DNA of 64,000 bases from Cellvibrio zantedeschiae (GTDB taxonomy: Bacteria > Pseudomonadota > Gammaproteobacteria > Pseudomonadales > Cellvibrionaceae), in the NCBI RefSeq assembly GCF_014652535.1, contig NZ_BMYZ01000002.1:124001-188000 (forward strand), written 5' to 3'. Numbering within the stretch: position 1 is the first letter of the stretch; every line of letters starts with the position of its first letter. Below the pieces are notes generated by a model. That model was not told the origin of the DNA and made no database searches. It worked only from the letters and a program-made list of their open reading frames with translations. Positions 1 through 9,390 of this stretch are shown here, one piece after another. The translations under genes and the position numbers were made by a program.

Positions 1-1566
1 ATTGACGAAAGCAACAATTTTGAAACCTTTTGCTACAGCAATCCTGAGCACCGTAAAAAAGTGCAAGAGATTATTGAATTTACTGCAAAGAATTTTGATG
101 AAGTGATTTTCGACGATTTCTTTTTTACCAGTTGTAAATCCGATATTGAAATTAAAGCCAAGGGGAACAAGAGCTGGACTCAGTACCGTTTGGATTTGAT
201 GACGGAAGTTACCAAAAACATCATGCTCGCATCTGCCAAGAAGGTGAATCCTAATGTTAAGGTTATTGTGAAGTACCCTAACTGGTATGAACACTTTCAG
301 GGCTTGGGTTTTAACCTTGAAACTGAACCCAAATTGTTTGATGGTATTTATACAGGTACAGAAACCCGTGATGCCACGCTAAGCGCACAGCATTTACAAG
401 AATACCTGGGTTATGAAGTCATTCGTTATTTTGAAAATATTGCGCCCGGCCGCAATGGCGGCGGATGGGTTGATCCTTTCGGCATTAAAACCTACGACCG
501 TTACGGTGAACAACTGTGGTTGACGCTTTTTGCAAAAGCTCCGCAAGTTGCTTTGTTTGACTTAAAAAATATTCAAGCACCCCTCACTGAAAAATTAAAA
601 GCGTCCTGGCAGGGCACGGGTACCAGCTTTGATTATGCTGAAATGATGAAGCCAGTTCAGGTGGATGGTAAGTCGATAAAACCAACGACGATTGCCAGGG
701 TGGCTGGTATTACTTTTGAAAAAGTGGACAAGTTTTTGGGTGAGTTAGGAAATCCCGTAGGGTTAAAGAGCTATAAGCCTTTTCATTCCACGGGCGAGGA
801 TTTCTTGCAGAACTTTTTAGGTAATGCAGGTATCCCCATTGAGATGGTTCCTTATTTCCCTAAAGATGAAAATGTTATTTTGTTAACCGAGTCTGCCAAG
901 TTTGATCAACAGCTGGTGCCACAAATTAAAGCGCAATTAACAGCGGGTAAAAAAGTTGTCATTACGTCTGGATTGCTTAAAGCTATTCAAGATAAATTGA
1001 GTGATATAGTCGAATTGCAATACACCGACAGAAAAGCCTTGGTAAAAGATTTCTTCTTTAATGGAAAGTCTTATCACGGTGACAAAGCGATTCTAATTCC
1101 GCAAATTCAATACTTAACTAATGACTCCTGGGAAGTTATCTCCAGTTATGATGGCCCTAATGGTTGGCCGCTGTTGCATGGGGCTGATTATTCCAAAGGT
1201 CGCTTGTTAGTATTGGCGGTACCGGAAAATTTTGCGGACTTATCCCAGCTACCTGCTGAGGTTTTAACTAAACTCAAACGCGAATTGAGCGATGATAAAA
1301 CCGTATTGGAAGGCCCGGGTCAGATGAGTTTATTTTTGTACGACAACAACACCCTGATCGTTCAGAGCTATCGCGATGCGCCAGTTGACGTGAAAGTATC
1401 TGCGGTAAAAGAGTTTACCCAGATGAAAGATATACTTACTAATGAAGTCTTGAAAGCTGAGGTTAGAAAACCTGACATGCATTGGGGTAAAGCAGTGGGT
1501 AGTGAAAAAAGTGTGTTCAGTGTAACTGTTAAACCACATTCTTATCGTGTGTTTAAGTTGCAGTAA
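1..1566 (+). CDS. Glycoside-hydrolase-like TIM-barrel protein, 5' partial
   Basis: The frame is open from base 1, so the gene starts upstream and only about 521 C-terminal residues are visible. The GTG at 61 lies inside the coding frame and is not the start. The N-terminal part has TIM-barrel character: a strand ending in acidic and aromatic residues (EVIFDDFFF), then a KYPNWYEH segment. The middle third (LLTESAKF..., VVITSGLL) resembles the glutamine-amidotransferase-like domain that follows the barrel in GH42-type enzymes, and the last ~100 residues look like a small beta-sandwich. That comparison is a family-level inference; I cannot assign a GH family or substrate. It sits at the edge of a xylan-degradation region, which fits a carbohydrate-active role. 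A hairpin terminator follows directly. Confidence 0.6.
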   Translation: MDESNNFETFCYSNPEHRKKVQEIIEFTAKNFDEVIFDDFFFTSCKSDIEIKAKGNKSWTQYRLDLMTEVTKNIMLASAKKVNPNVKVIVKYPNWYEHFQGLGFNLETEPKLFDGIYTGTETRDATLSAQHLQEYLGYEVIRYFENIAPGRNGGGWVDPFGIKTYDRYGEQLWLTLFAKAPQVALFDLKNIQAPLTEKLKASWQGTGTSFDYAEMMKPVQVDGKSIKPTTIARVAGITFEKVDKFLGELGNPVGLKSYKPFHSTGEDFLQNFLGNAGIPIEMVPYFPKDENVILLTESAKFDQQLVPQIKAQLTAGKKVVITSGLLKAIQDKLSDIVELQYTDRKALVKDFFFNGKSYHGDKAILIPQIQYLTNDSWEVISSYDGPNGWPLLHGADYSKGRLLVLAVPENFADLSQLPAEVLTKLKRELSDDKTVLEGPGQMSLFLYDNNTLIVQSYRDAPVDVKVSAVKEFTQMKDILTNEVLKAEVRKPDMHWGKAVGSEKSVFSVTVKPHSYRVFKLQ

Positions 1567-1586
1567 TTGAACTCTGGTAATAAAAA

Positions 1587-1614
1587 GGGGCGTCCAGTAG
1601 GGCGCCCCTTTTTA
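1587..1614 (+). terminator. Intrinsic terminator after the glycosidase-like gene
   Basis: GGGGCG...CGCCCC arms, extended inward by T-G, C-G and C-G pairs around an AGTA loop, are followed by a run of six T. It starts 21 bases after the stop codon. Confidence 0.85.
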
Positions 1615-1627
1615 TTTGTTACAACAT

Positions 1628-2473
1628 TTATTTTAAAGGTTTTAGCTTTAACACCAGTCGGTCTTTATTGGCTATTTCTTCGTAACCACGTTTATAGCCG
1701 GGGATGCTATAAAACAGTTGGTTGAAACTGCCATCAGCAATCGCTATTTTTAAACCTCTTTCTATTCGGTCTGCCAGTTTGGGATTATTGGGGCTGACGA
1801 AAAAATATTTTAACGTGACGTAGCTCAACATAATGTGTTGCTCAATGGCAATGCCTTTGTCACTAAATAGTTTTTCTTCGTTCCAAATCTCATCTAATCC
1901 ACGTGGAAAATAATCAAAACGTTTTCCCAGTAACATATTAAACAGTGGCTCAAACATAGGTGATGTCACCACTGGCAAATCATTTACTTTCAGCACGTTG
2001 GTATCTGTCCAGCGCATGCCTTGGCCTGCTTTTAATTTTCGCAAATCATCTAATGTTTTTACTTTGTTGAATTTTTCCTGATCTTCTTTGCGGATCAAAA
2101 AAATACGGTAACTCGTTAAGTCTTTTAAAAGCGAAATACGAATGGGCAAAAGTGTGGATTCCAATTCGCTGTTGGTAGTTGCCCACATGACATCAATAAT
2201 GCCTTTGCCCTGACGTTTCAGCTCCGCTTCAAAGCGCGCCTTGGTGAGTAGCGTGGGGTATTGGACAATTTTGAAAGGGCCATCAGTCGCTTCTGTTTTG
2301 CTTAGCGCCAGCTGCAATAATTTTGGGTAATAAATTGAAGTTTGCGCACTTTGTTCCAGCGGCGGGATGGTGATAGTGAGTACATCTGCCAGGCTCTGCT
2401 TCGCTATGAATAAGCCGGTGCAAAAAATTGCCAATTTACCGAATCGAGTCACGCTGAAAGCAAGTAGGCGCAT
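1628..2473 (-). CDS. Orphan periplasmic binding protein (SBP type-3-like), copy 1
   Basis: 281 residues from the ATG at 2473. That start is chosen because it puts a signal peptide first (MRLLAFSVTRFGKLAIFC..., ending near SLADV). The longer frame to 2638 adds 55 residues that do not look like a leader. The mature part has the pattern of type-3 solute-binding proteins: ...SYRIFLIRKEDQEKF, a DLRKL element, RFDYFPRGL and a C-terminal LADRIERGL...DGSF block. It is clearly paralogous to the gene at 4747-5661. No ABC permease or ATPase lies next to either copy, so a role as an ABC transport partner is not supported here; a sensory or ligand-buffering role is possible but unproven. The ligand is unknown. 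Confidence 0.75.
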   Translation of the reverse strand: MRLLAFSVTRFGKLAIFCTGLFIAKQSLADVLTITIPPLEQSAQTSIYYPKLLQLALSKTEATDGPFKIVQYPTLLTKARFEAELKRQGKGIIDVMWATTNSELESTLLPIRISLLKDLTSYRIFLIRKEDQEKFNKVKTLDDLRKLKAGQGMRWTDTNVLKVNDLPVVTSPMFEPLFNMLLGKRFDYFPRGLDEIWNEEKLFSDKGIAIEQHIMLSYVTLKYFFVSPNNPKLADRIERGLKIAIADGSFNQLFYSIPGYKRGYEEIANKDRLVLKLKPLK

Positions 2474-2687
2474 GGATGATGTCTGGCAGGTTGGGGTGTA
2501 TAGCTTGAGTCTAGTCGGCTTTGCTTGACCCGTGAGACAATCTGTCGCGACCGCCAGCAAATGATCCGCCTCATGTGTCGAGGCCAGATTAATTTGCGAC
2601 TTTAGGGGCAATCGCAGCCCGATTTGAGTAGAATGCACGCCCTTAGTTGTTTCCCCGGTTTTTCTCTCTATCTGTCAGGTATTTCTT

Positions 2688-4277
2688 GTGATCTCCACCG
2701 CTAACATCACCATGCAATTCGGCGCCAAGCCGCTGTTCGAAAACGTTTCGGTCAAATTTAACAATGGCAATCGCTACGGTTTGATCGGCGCCAACGGCTG
2801 CGGCAAATCCACCTTTATGAAGATTATGGGCGGTGATTTGGTCCCTAGCGCTGGCCAGGTAATGCTGGAGCCAAATGTACGTTTGGGGAAGTTGAAGCAA
2901 GATCAGTTCGCCTACGAGGAATACACGGTGCTGGATACCGTGATTATGGGGCACACGGATTTATGGAAGGTGAAGGCCGAACGCGACCGCATTTACAGTT
3001 TGCCGGAAATGAGCGAAGCCGACGGTATGGCCGTGGCCGAGTTGGAAGTGCAATTTGCGGAGATGGACGGTTACACCGCTGAAGCCCGCGCTGGCGAGTT
3101 GTTGCTGGGGTTGGAAATCCCCATTGAACAACACACAGGTTTGATGAGCGCCGTAGCGCCGGGCTGGAAACTGCGTGTTCTATTGGCGCAGGCCTTGTTT
3201 GCCGATCCTGATGTGCTCTTGCTCGACGAGCCGACAAACAACCTCGACATCAATACCATCCGCTGGCTGGAAAACGTACTTAACCAGCGCAATAGCACCA
3301 TCGTTATCATCTCGCACGACCGTCACTTCCTTAATGCGGTGTGCACCCACATGGCAGATTTGGACTACGGCGAGCTGCGCGTTTACCCCGGTAATTACGA
3401 CGACTACATGACCGCTTCTACACAGGTGCGGGAAAAGTTGCTCTCAGAGAACGCCAAGAAGAAAGCCCAAATTGCCGAGCTGCAAACCTTCGTTAGCCGT
3501 TTCTCTGCTAACGCCTCTAAAGCCAAGCAAGCAACATCGCGCGCGCGTCAAATCGATAAAATTCAGTTAGATGACATTAAACCGTCGAGTCGCGTTAGTC
3601 CTTACATTCGTTTTGTGCAAAACAAAAAATTGCATCGCCAGGCGGTAACGGTTGAGGCGATTAGCAAGACATTTGATCGTCCACTGTTTAAAGACCTTAG
3701 CTTGCAAGTGGAAGCGGGCGAGCGCATTGCCATTATCGGTCCAAACGGCGCCGGTAAAACTACGCTCTTGCGTTGTTTGTACGGCGACTTAGCGCCCGAT
3801 AGCGGAACCGTGAAGTGGGCGGAGCAGGCTGAAATTGGTTATTTCGCGCAGGATCACGCCGATGATTTCGCTGTTGACGATAATCTTTTTGATTGGATGA
3901 AACAATGGACCAAAGGCGATGAACAATTGGTTCGCGGCGCTTTGGGCAGAATGTTGTTTTCTAACGATGAAGTGAAAAAATCGGTGAAAGTCATTTCCGG
4001 TGGTGAGCAAGGCCGCATGCTGTTCGGCAAATTAAGTTTGATCAATCCCAATGTCATGTTGATGGACGAACCGACTAACCATTTGGATATGGAATCGATT
4101 GAGGCGCTCAACCTTGCGTTGGAAAACTATCCCGGCACTTTGATTTTTGTTAGCCATGACCGCGAATTTGTATCTTCACTTGCTACGCGAATTATCGATA
4201 TGCAACCAACAGGTCTGGTAGATTTCAGTGGAACCTACGAAGAATATTTGCGTTCGCAGGGAATCTTCACAAACTAA
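2688..4277 (+). CDS. ybiT: ABC-F family ATPase YbiT
   Basis: 529 residues, the same size as E. coli YbiT and alike along the whole length (VTMQFG-like start, [28 protein letters not shown] end). It has two ABC cassettes: Walker [10 protein letters not shown] near residue 37 and GPNGAGKT near 350, Walker [12 protein letters not shown] and [10 protein letters not shown], and a charged linker ([16 protein letters not shown]) between them. The first signature motif is degenerate (VAPGWKLR), as in YbiT; the second is [12 protein letters not shown] proteins act on the ribosome and are soluble, with no membrane partner. The start is GTG at 2688, with CAGGT about 9 bases upstream. It lies between two binding-protein paralogues transcribed on the other strand. 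Confidence 0.93.
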   Translation: MISTANITMQFGAKPLFENVSVKFNNGNRYGLIGANGCGKSTFMKIMGGDLVPSAGQVMLEPNVRLGKLKQDQFAYEEYTVLDTVIMGHTDLWKVKAERDRIYSLPEMSEADGMAVAELEVQFAEMDGYTAEARAGELLLGLEIPIEQHTGLMSAVAPGWKLRVLLAQALFADPDVLLLDEPTNNLDINTIRWLENVLNQRNSTIVIISHDRHFLNAVCTHMADLDYGELRVYPGNYDDYMTASTQVREKLLSENAKKKAQIAELQTFVSRFSANASKAKQATSRARQIDKIQLDDIKPSSRVSPYIRFVQNKKLHRQAVTVEAISKTFDRPLFKDLSLQVEAGERIAIIGPNGAGKTTLLRCLYGDLAPDSGTVKWAEQAEIGYFAQDHADDFAVDDNLFDWMKQWTKGDEQLVRGALGRMLFSNDEVKKSVKVISGGEQGRMLFGKLSLINPNVMLMDEPTNHLDMESIEALNLALENYPGTLIFVSHDREFVSSLATRIIDMQPTGLVDFSGTYEEYLRSQGIFTN

Positions 4278-4283
4278 AAATAT

Positions 4284-4318
4284 GCGCCCAATTCGCATGA
4301 GAGTTGGGCGCGTTATTT
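4284..4318. terminator. Bidirectional terminator between ybiT and the small membrane gene
   Basis: GCGCCCAA (4284-4291) pairs with TTGGGCGC (4304-4311). An A-rich flank lies on the left and a T-rich flank on the right, so it can serve both convergent genes. Confidence 0.7.
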
Positions 4319-4588
4319 TGGTTGGGAAATTTCTTCGTCTTTCTGATTTTTATTTTTATCGTCAGCTTGGCCACTTTGTTTGGCTTTCTTTTCAATAAAA
4401 ACCTCAGGCTCTTTGATCGCATCTAAATCTATGAGCTTATGAGTAGCACCCTCAAAAATCGTGCCCCATAATTCCCTGTTATGCCTTTTGCTGCGCAAAT
4501 AGGTGATAAGTTTTATAGCTAGCCAAACCAGAATAAAAAAGCCAAACACGGTTCCAATCAAAAAATATTCATAAAGGCTTATCTGCAT
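4313..4588 (-). CDS. Small single-span membrane protein, unknown function
   Basis: 91 residues. The first ~30 residues form one hydrophobic segment (YFLIGTVFGFFILVWLAIKLI), followed by basic residues (RSKRHNR) and a hydrophilic, Lys/Glu/Asp/Gln-rich tail, so the tail is probably cytoplasmic. A GGGGTAGGA stretch just before the ATG supports the start. I recognise no family. It is convergent with ybiT and shares its terminator. Alternative: an accessory subunit of an unidentified envelope complex; nothing in the sequence decides this. Confidence 0.6.
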   Translation of the reverse strand: MQISLYEYFLIGTVFGFFILVWLAIKLITYLRSKRHNRELWGTIFEGATHKLIDLDAIKEPEVFIEKKAKQSGQADDKNKNQKDEEISQPK

Positions 4589-4746
4589 GTCCTACCCCAT
4601 TAATTATAAATATTGTGTAATAAATTTATTATTGGGTAGGCTTTTGTGAATTCAACCCTATATAACCTGTAATCAAGTTATGGGGTAATTAGCAGTGAGG
4701 CAGGATCATTTTGCATGCGCAACCTGGAAATGTATTGCGCGCTCTA

Positions 4747-5661
4747 TTAATCCTGAGTGGGGAAATCTGTCTTTAATTCGAGTGTCTGACGCGAGGAGTG
4801 TAGCAGCTCCTCGTAGCCACGTTTGAAGCCGGGAACGCTAAAAAATAGCAGTTCAAAACTGCCATCTTGCATGGCGATGCGCAATCCACGTTCAATGCGG
4901 TCTGCTAAAGCAGTATTCTTTTTGTTAACAAAAAAATAAATGGGCGCAGGGTAATGCAGCATTAACGAATCTTCGATAATTAAACCTTTTTCTGCATTAA
5001 GTTCCTGTTCTCCCCAAACTTCGTAGAGCCCGCGAGGGAAATAATCAAAACGCCTGCCTGCAAGCATATCGAACAAGAGATCAGATTGTGCCGCGGTAAC
5101 GAGTGGTAAGTTATTGCTCATCATAACTGCAGTGTCTGGCCACTGGGCACCTTGCCCGGCCTGTAGTTTACGCAAATCGTTTAGGTTGTGGACACTATGG
5201 AATTTTTCCTGATCTTCTTTGCGAATTAAAAACACCCGGTAACTATTCAGCCCGCGCACAATGGATATTTTAATGGGGAGTAATAGTTGCTCCCGCTCTT
5301 TGCTGGTAGATGTCCAAATGATATTAATTGCATTTTCGCCGCGGACTAGCTCCGCCAGAAGCCGGTTGCTGGTGTAGCTATCATTAGAATGCCTAAGCTC
5401 AAAATCGCCATCTGTCGCCTGGGTTTTCTGCAACGCCAGTTCAAGTAGCTTTGAAAAATACTGGCCGTGTGCAAGCGAAGATTTCTCAGGCTGTGGTGTG
5501 GTGACGTATAGCTTTTGGGATGCTTTTGAATAGCTAGCGTTTGCGGTTGAGCCCGATTGCTGGGCATAACAGCTGCCTGCAATAGATGCGTAGAGCAACA
5601 CGCTCAGTGAATAGGACAGCACGCTAAAAATGAGATGCTTAATACGCATGGCAGATGACAT
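4747..5661 (-). CDS. Orphan periplasmic binding protein (SBP type-3-like), copy 2
   Basis: 304 residues, with an in-frame ATG at 5649 as a nearly equal alternative start. A signal peptide (KHLIFSVLSYSLSVLLYASIAGSCYA) precedes the mature domain. The core matches the gene at 1628-2473 block by block: SYRVFLIRKEDQEKF, DLRKLQAGQG, RFDYFPRGLYEVW, LADRIERGLRIAMQDGSF, PGFKRGYEE. It therefore comes from a duplication now split by ybiT and a small membrane gene. There is no transporter partner nearby and the ligand is unknown. The N-terminal region after the signal peptide (QQSGSTANASYSKAS) differs from copy 1, which suggests divergence at the entry side of the fold. Confidence 0.75.
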   Translation of the reverse strand: MSSAMRIKHLIFSVLSYSLSVLLYASIAGSCYAQQSGSTANASYSKASQKLYVTTPQPEKSSLAHGQYFSKLLELALQKTQATDGDFELRHSNDSYTSNRLLAELVRGENAINIIWTSTSKEREQLLLPIKISIVRGLNSYRVFLIRKEDQEKFHSVHNLNDLRKLQAGQGAQWPDTAVMMSNNLPLVTAAQSDLLFDMLAGRRFDYFPRGLYEVWGEQELNAEKGLIIEDSLMLHYPAPIYFFVNKKNTALADRIERGLRIAMQDGSFELLFFSVPGFKRGYEELLHSSRQTLELKTDFPTQD

Positions 5662-5780
5662 CCACAGGAATTAATAAGAGTCTAGCATCAAATAAACCAG
5701 ACATATTGCCAGGCCTATGTGGCTAAAATTGATTTATCGCAATATTTGCACTATTCCTTCCTTCACATTAAGTAGCCACG

Positions 5781-5808
5781 CTTGAATTGTGCGCTTACGC
5801 CCCCACGT
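5781..5808 (+). promoter_or_regulatory. Sigma-32 (heat-shock) promoter of clpB
   Basis: CTTGAAT at 5781-5787, a 13-base spacer, and CCCCACGT at 5801-5808 closely match the sigma-32 consensus (CTTGAAA, 11-16 bases, CCCCATNT). Transcription would begin near 5815, giving a leader of about 55 bases before the clpB ATG at 5873. Confidence 0.85.
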
Positions 5809-5872
5809 CTGTTTCAGTGAGGAATTTAACGATTCCCTGGTCATATTAGCCGTTTGTAACTCGAGGTTTTCC

Positions 5873-8530
5873 ATGCGTATCGACCGTTTAACCAATCAAT
5901 TGCAGCTGGTGCTATCCGATGCCCAATCGCTTGCCGTTGGGCGCGACCACAGCCAGTTGGAACCCATCCATATGCTCTGGGCCATGATCGAACAAAAAGG
6001 CGCTGGCGGTGTGCGTTTGCTATTAAGCCAGGCAGGTTTTGATGTTGCCGGCTTGCGCGAAGCCCTGAGCAAAAAATTGAATGATTTGCCTAGCATTAAA
6101 AATCCGACGGGCGAAGTAGGTATGTCACCAGAGATGGGGCGCTTGTTAAATTTAGCGGATCGCTACGCGCAAAAAATTGGCGACAAATTTGTCTCCAGCG
6201 ACACCGTATTAATAGTCGCGATGAAAGATTCGCAAAGCAGCATCAATGAATTGTTAAAACAATTTGGCAATGAGCAGCGCTTACAACAAGCCATTGACAA
6301 AATACGCGGCGGTGAATCGGTCGACGATGCAGATTCGGAAGGTAATCGTCAGGCGTTGGAAAAATATACCGTCGATTTAACAGCGCGCGCAGAATCCGGC
6401 AAGCTCGATCCGGTGATTGGGCGCGATGATGAAATTCGTCGCACTATTCAAGTATTGCAACGTCGCACTAAAAATAATCCTGTATTAATTGGTGAGCCCG
6501 GTGTTGGTAAAACGGCCATCGTTGAAGGCTTGGCGCAACGTATTGTTAATGGTGAAGTGCCCGAAGGTTTAAAAAATAAACGCTTGTTGTCACTGGATCT
6601 CGGCGCGCTTCTCGCGGGTGCAAAATTTCGCGGTGATTTTGAGGAGCGTTTAAAATCTGTTATCAATGAACTGGGCAAACAAGAAGGCCGCGTCATTTTA
6701 TTTATCGATGAAATTCACACCATGGTTGGCGCCGGTAAAGCAGAAGGTTCCATGGACGCGGGCAATATGTTGAAGCCTGCATTAGCTCGTGGTGAGTTAC
6801 ATTGCGTAGGTGCTACCACGCTTGATGAATATCGTAAGTACATCGAAAAAGATGCCGCGCTTGAGCGTCGTTTCCAAAAAGTGCAAGTGGACGAGCCCAA
6901 TGAATCAGACACTATTGCTATTTTGCGCGGCTTAAAAGAACGCTATGAAATTCACCACGGTGTGGATATCACAGACTCCGCTATTATTGCTGCTGCAAAA
7001 TTATCGCAACGCTATATCACTGATCGTCAGCTGCCAGATAAAGCAATTGATTTGATTGACGAAGCAGCAAGTCGTATCCGTATGGAAATTGATTCCAAGC
7101 CAGAAGAAATGGATCGCCTTGAACGCCGTTTAATTCAATTGAAAATTGAACGTGAAGCGGTTAAAAAAGATGAAGACGAAGGCAGCCGAAAACGCCTCGC
7201 AAAGATCGACCAGGATATAGATAAATTTGAACGTGAGCTCAATGATCTTGAAGAGATCTGGCGTGCAGAAAAAGCTGCGCTGCAAGGTTCGCAAGAAATT
7301 AAAACTCAGTTGGAACAAGCGCGCTTGGAATTGGAAGATAAACGTCGCAAAGGCGATTTGGCGCGCATGAGTGAATTGCAATACGGCATTATTCCGCAAC
7401 TTGAAAAGCAACTGGATATGGCAAGCCAGGCAGAAATGATGGAAATGAAATTGCTGCGCAACAAAGTCACAGACGAAGAAATTGCAGAAGTGGTTTCCAA
7501 GTGGACAGGGATTCCTGTATCAAAAATGCTGGAAGGCGAGCGCGAAAAATTATTGCGTATGGAAGATGCGCTGCATAAGCGTGTTATCGGCCAGCACGAG
7601 GCAGTGGTTGCAGTTGCTAACGCAGTCCGCCGCTCGCGAGCAGGCTTAAGTGACGCTAATCGCCCCAACGGTTCGTTTTTATTTTTAGGTCCAACAGGTG
7701 TTGGTAAAACAGAATTGTGTAAATCGCTCGCGGAATTTTTATTTGATTCGAGCGATGCGATGGTTCGCATTGATATGTCTGAATTCATGGAAAAACATTC
7801 AGTCGCACGTTTGATTGGTGCTCCACCTGGTTATGTAGGTTATGAAGAAGGCGGTTATTTAACAGAGGCTGTTCGGCGCAAACCCTATTCGGTATTGTTG
7901 CTCGACGAAGTTGAAAAAGCACATCCCGATGTATTCAATATTCTGTTGCAAGTGCTAGAAGATGGTCGCCTGACTGATGGGCAAGGTCGTACGGTAGATT
8001 TCCGCAACACAGTTATTGTAATGACATCAAACCTGGGTTCAGATCGTATTCAAGAGTTAGCTGAGGACAAGTCGTTTGATACGGTGAGCTTCGATTCATT
8101 CGTTACCGGCGATATGAATAATTCGCTCAACAACGAAAATCGCTACAACGCCATGAAAGATGCGGTGATGGAGGTGGTTGGTGGGCATTTCCGTCCCGAA
8201 TTTATCAACCGTATTGATGAAGTGGTGGTATTCCATCCGTTGGGACGCGAACAGATTCGTGGTATCGCCGACATTCAGTTGGAGCTGCTGCGGAAACGTC
8301 TGGCTGAGCGGGATTTGAGTCTGGAATTGGATGACGCTGTAATGAATAAACTAGCGGCGGTTGGGTTCGATCCAGTGTACGGCGCTCGCCCGCTAAAACG
8401 CGCGATTCAACAGTTGGTTGAGAATACCTTGGCAAACGATATTTTGTCGGGCAAGTTTATGCCCGGTTCAATTATCCACGGCACCCTTCAGGGTGACAAA
8501 TTGGTTTTTGAACCAAAACGACTGCAGTAA
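5873..8530 (+). CDS. clpB: ATP-dependent disaggregase ClpB (Hsp104)
   Basis: 885 residues from the ATG at 5873, chosen because MRIDRLTNQ aligns with the E. coli start MRLDRLTNK and GAGG lies 6 bases upstream; the frame runs 28 codons further but those belong to the leader. Order: N-domain (1-145), AAA+ 1 with Walker A GEPGVGKT, the coiled-coil middle domain (~400-535), AAA+ 2 with GPTGVGKT and the pore loop [10 protein letters not shown], and the C-domain with [10 protein letters not shown]. It resolubilises aggregated protein together with DnaK. A segment in AAA+ 2 after TSNLGSD, rich in Asp, Ser and Asn, is about 23 residues longer than in E. coli. Heat-shock control is shown by the promoter at 5781. 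Confidence 0.96.
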   Translation: MRIDRLTNQLQLVLSDAQSLAVGRDHSQLEPIHMLWAMIEQKGAGGVRLLLSQAGFDVAGLREALSKKLNDLPSIKNPTGEVGMSPEMGRLLNLADRYAQKIGDKFVSSDTVLIVAMKDSQSSINELLKQFGNEQRLQQAIDKIRGGESVDDADSEGNRQALEKYTVDLTARAESGKLDPVIGRDDEIRRTIQVLQRRTKNNPVLIGEPGVGKTAIVEGLAQRIVNGEVPEGLKNKRLLSLDLGALLAGAKFRGDFEERLKSVINELGKQEGRVILFIDEIHTMVGAGKAEGSMDAGNMLKPALARGELHCVGATTLDEYRKYIEKDAALERRFQKVQVDEPNESDTIAILRGLKERYEIHHGVDITDSAIIAAAKLSQRYITDRQLPDKAIDLIDEAASRIRMEIDSKPEEMDRLERRLIQLKIEREAVKKDEDEGSRKRLAKIDQDIDKFERELNDLEEIWRAEKAALQGSQEIKTQLEQARLELEDKRRKGDLARMSELQYGIIPQLEKQLDMASQAEMMEMKLLRNKVTDEEIAEVVSKWTGIPVSKMLEGEREKLLRMEDALHKRVIGQHEAVVAVANAVRRSRAGLSDANRPNGSFLFLGPTGVGKTELCKSLAEFLFDSSDAMVRIDMSEFMEKHSVARLIGAPPGYVGYEEGGYLTEAVRRKPYSVLLLDEVEKAHPDVFNILLQVLEDGRLTDGQGRTVDFRNTVIVMTSNLGSDRIQELAEDKSFDTVSFDSFVTGDMNNSLNNENRYNAMKDAVMEVVGGHFRPEFINRIDEVVVFHPLGREQIRGIADIQLELLRKRLAERDLSLELDDAVMNKLAAVGFDPVYGARPLKRAIQQLVENTLANDILSGKFMPGSIIHGTLQGDKLVFEPKRLQ

Positions 8531-8545
8531 AGATATGCCCTAAAC

Positions 8546-8580
8546 AAAAAAGGCCGTCATTTGACGGCCTTTTGCTTTTT
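8546..8580. terminator. Bidirectional terminator after clpB
   Basis: AGGCCGTCA (8551-8559) and TGACGGCCT (8562-8570) form a near-perfect stem with A-run and T-run flanks. It serves clpB and the convergent DUF4124 gene. Confidence 0.88.
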
Positions 8581-8589
8581 CTAATTTCG

Positions 8590-9012
8590 CTACTCGCAGC
8601 TTTCTTCGATGGCTTTGTTAGCTTCAACTATCTTTTGTTGTTGCTCGTCTGGAGTTAAGTATCGATATTCTCCGTTCTCCCCCTTAATCCGAACACGCGC
8701 AAATGTCTTAAGTGTATCTGAGGCTTTTCTTGCACCTTCGCATCTATCTTTATCTTTTAGTGATGGAGCTTGGATTTCGGGTTTTACCTCATTATTAGTA
8801 GAGGGCGGCGGCGCAGTTTTATATTCTACCGGATCACTATGTCCCGTCTGGGGCTTAACGACTTCAGTCTGAGTGTTTAAGGGAGGGCGTTGACTGTAAT
8901 GGACCTGTCCTTTCCCGTCAGTCCATTTATAAACTTTCTCTGTAGCAGCAAAGCTTGAGTTCCAAGCAAGCATATATATAAAAGTAATGGATAAGGTGCA
9001 CTTCAGGCTCAT
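8590..9012 (-). CDS. DUF4124-domain secreted protein
   Basis: 140 residues. A signal peptide (LSITFIYMLAWNSSFAA) is followed by the DUF4124 hallmark VYKWTDGKGQVHYSQRPP at about residues 27-44. A Pro-rich linker and a charged, probably helical C-terminal part (LTPDEQQQKIVEANKAIEESC) follow. DUF4124 proteins are common periplasmic proteins of gammaproteobacteria with no assigned biochemical function. It is convergent with clpB and divergent from the TonB receptor at 9391. Two cysteines (near CEGARK and ESC) could form a disulfide in the periplasm; this is inference. Confidence 0.8.
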   Translation of the reverse strand: MSLKCTLSITFIYMLAWNSSFAATEKVYKWTDGKGQVHYSQRPPLNTQTEVVKPQTGHSDPVEYKTAPPPSTNNEVKPEIQAPSLKDKDRCEGARKASDTLKTFARVRIKGENGEYRYLTPDEQQQKIVEANKAIEESCE

Positions 9013-9058
9013 ATGAGGAACTCAATAGGTGGCTTTTGATTCTCAACTATAGCGCTAA

Positions 9059-9074
9059 TATCGATATGTCGATA
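9059..9074. repeat. Operator-like inverted repeat upstream of the DUF4124 gene
   Basis: TATCGA, a 4-base centre (TATG), and TCGATA make a perfect 6-base dyad 47 bases upstream of the DUF4124 start and on the promoter side of the TonB receptor. Such a short dyad could be chance. Confidence 0.3.
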
Positions 9075-9169
9075 CATCATGCGAAATGTAACCGGTGTAG
9101 TTTTGAATTTGACACAAAAAATGAAGAAAAAAGCGACAATATTTTCTATATATAAACATTTTTTCATGT

Positions 9170-9322
9170 ATGAAAAAATTAACAAAACTTTACTTTGGTT
9201 TCGGAAGACTAATCATTTCTTTACTTAAGGTTAAGTTGAACCCCGCAAGCGACACCTATAGCATGGAAAAGTTGCAAGTATTGTCTAAACTTGTGGCTGT
9301 AGCTTTTACAAAAAAACGTTAA
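9170..9322 (+). CDS. Possible 50-residue small protein
   Basis: An ATG-to-TAA frame lies in the otherwise empty ~380 bases before the TonB receptor. The peptide begins MKKLTKLYFGFGRLIISLL and ends AVAFTKKR; it is basic and amphipathic with no signal-peptide cleavage site. No ribosome-binding site is visible before the ATG and the region is AT-rich, so a chance frame is quite likely. The rest of 9013-9390 holds no other gene that I can see. Confidence 0.22.
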   Translation: MKKLTKLYFGFGRLIISLLKVKLNPASDTYSMEKLQVLSKLVAVAFTKKR

Positions 9323-9390
9323 ATAGTCGTTTAAGCTACTAAAGAGCAACAGAAAATTACCTAATCATAATGTTAAAAAAGGGGTTGGCT

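Noticed and set aside
2474-2638. 55-residue extension of the first binding protein
   Set aside because: It lacks leader character and would bury the signal peptide inside the protein.
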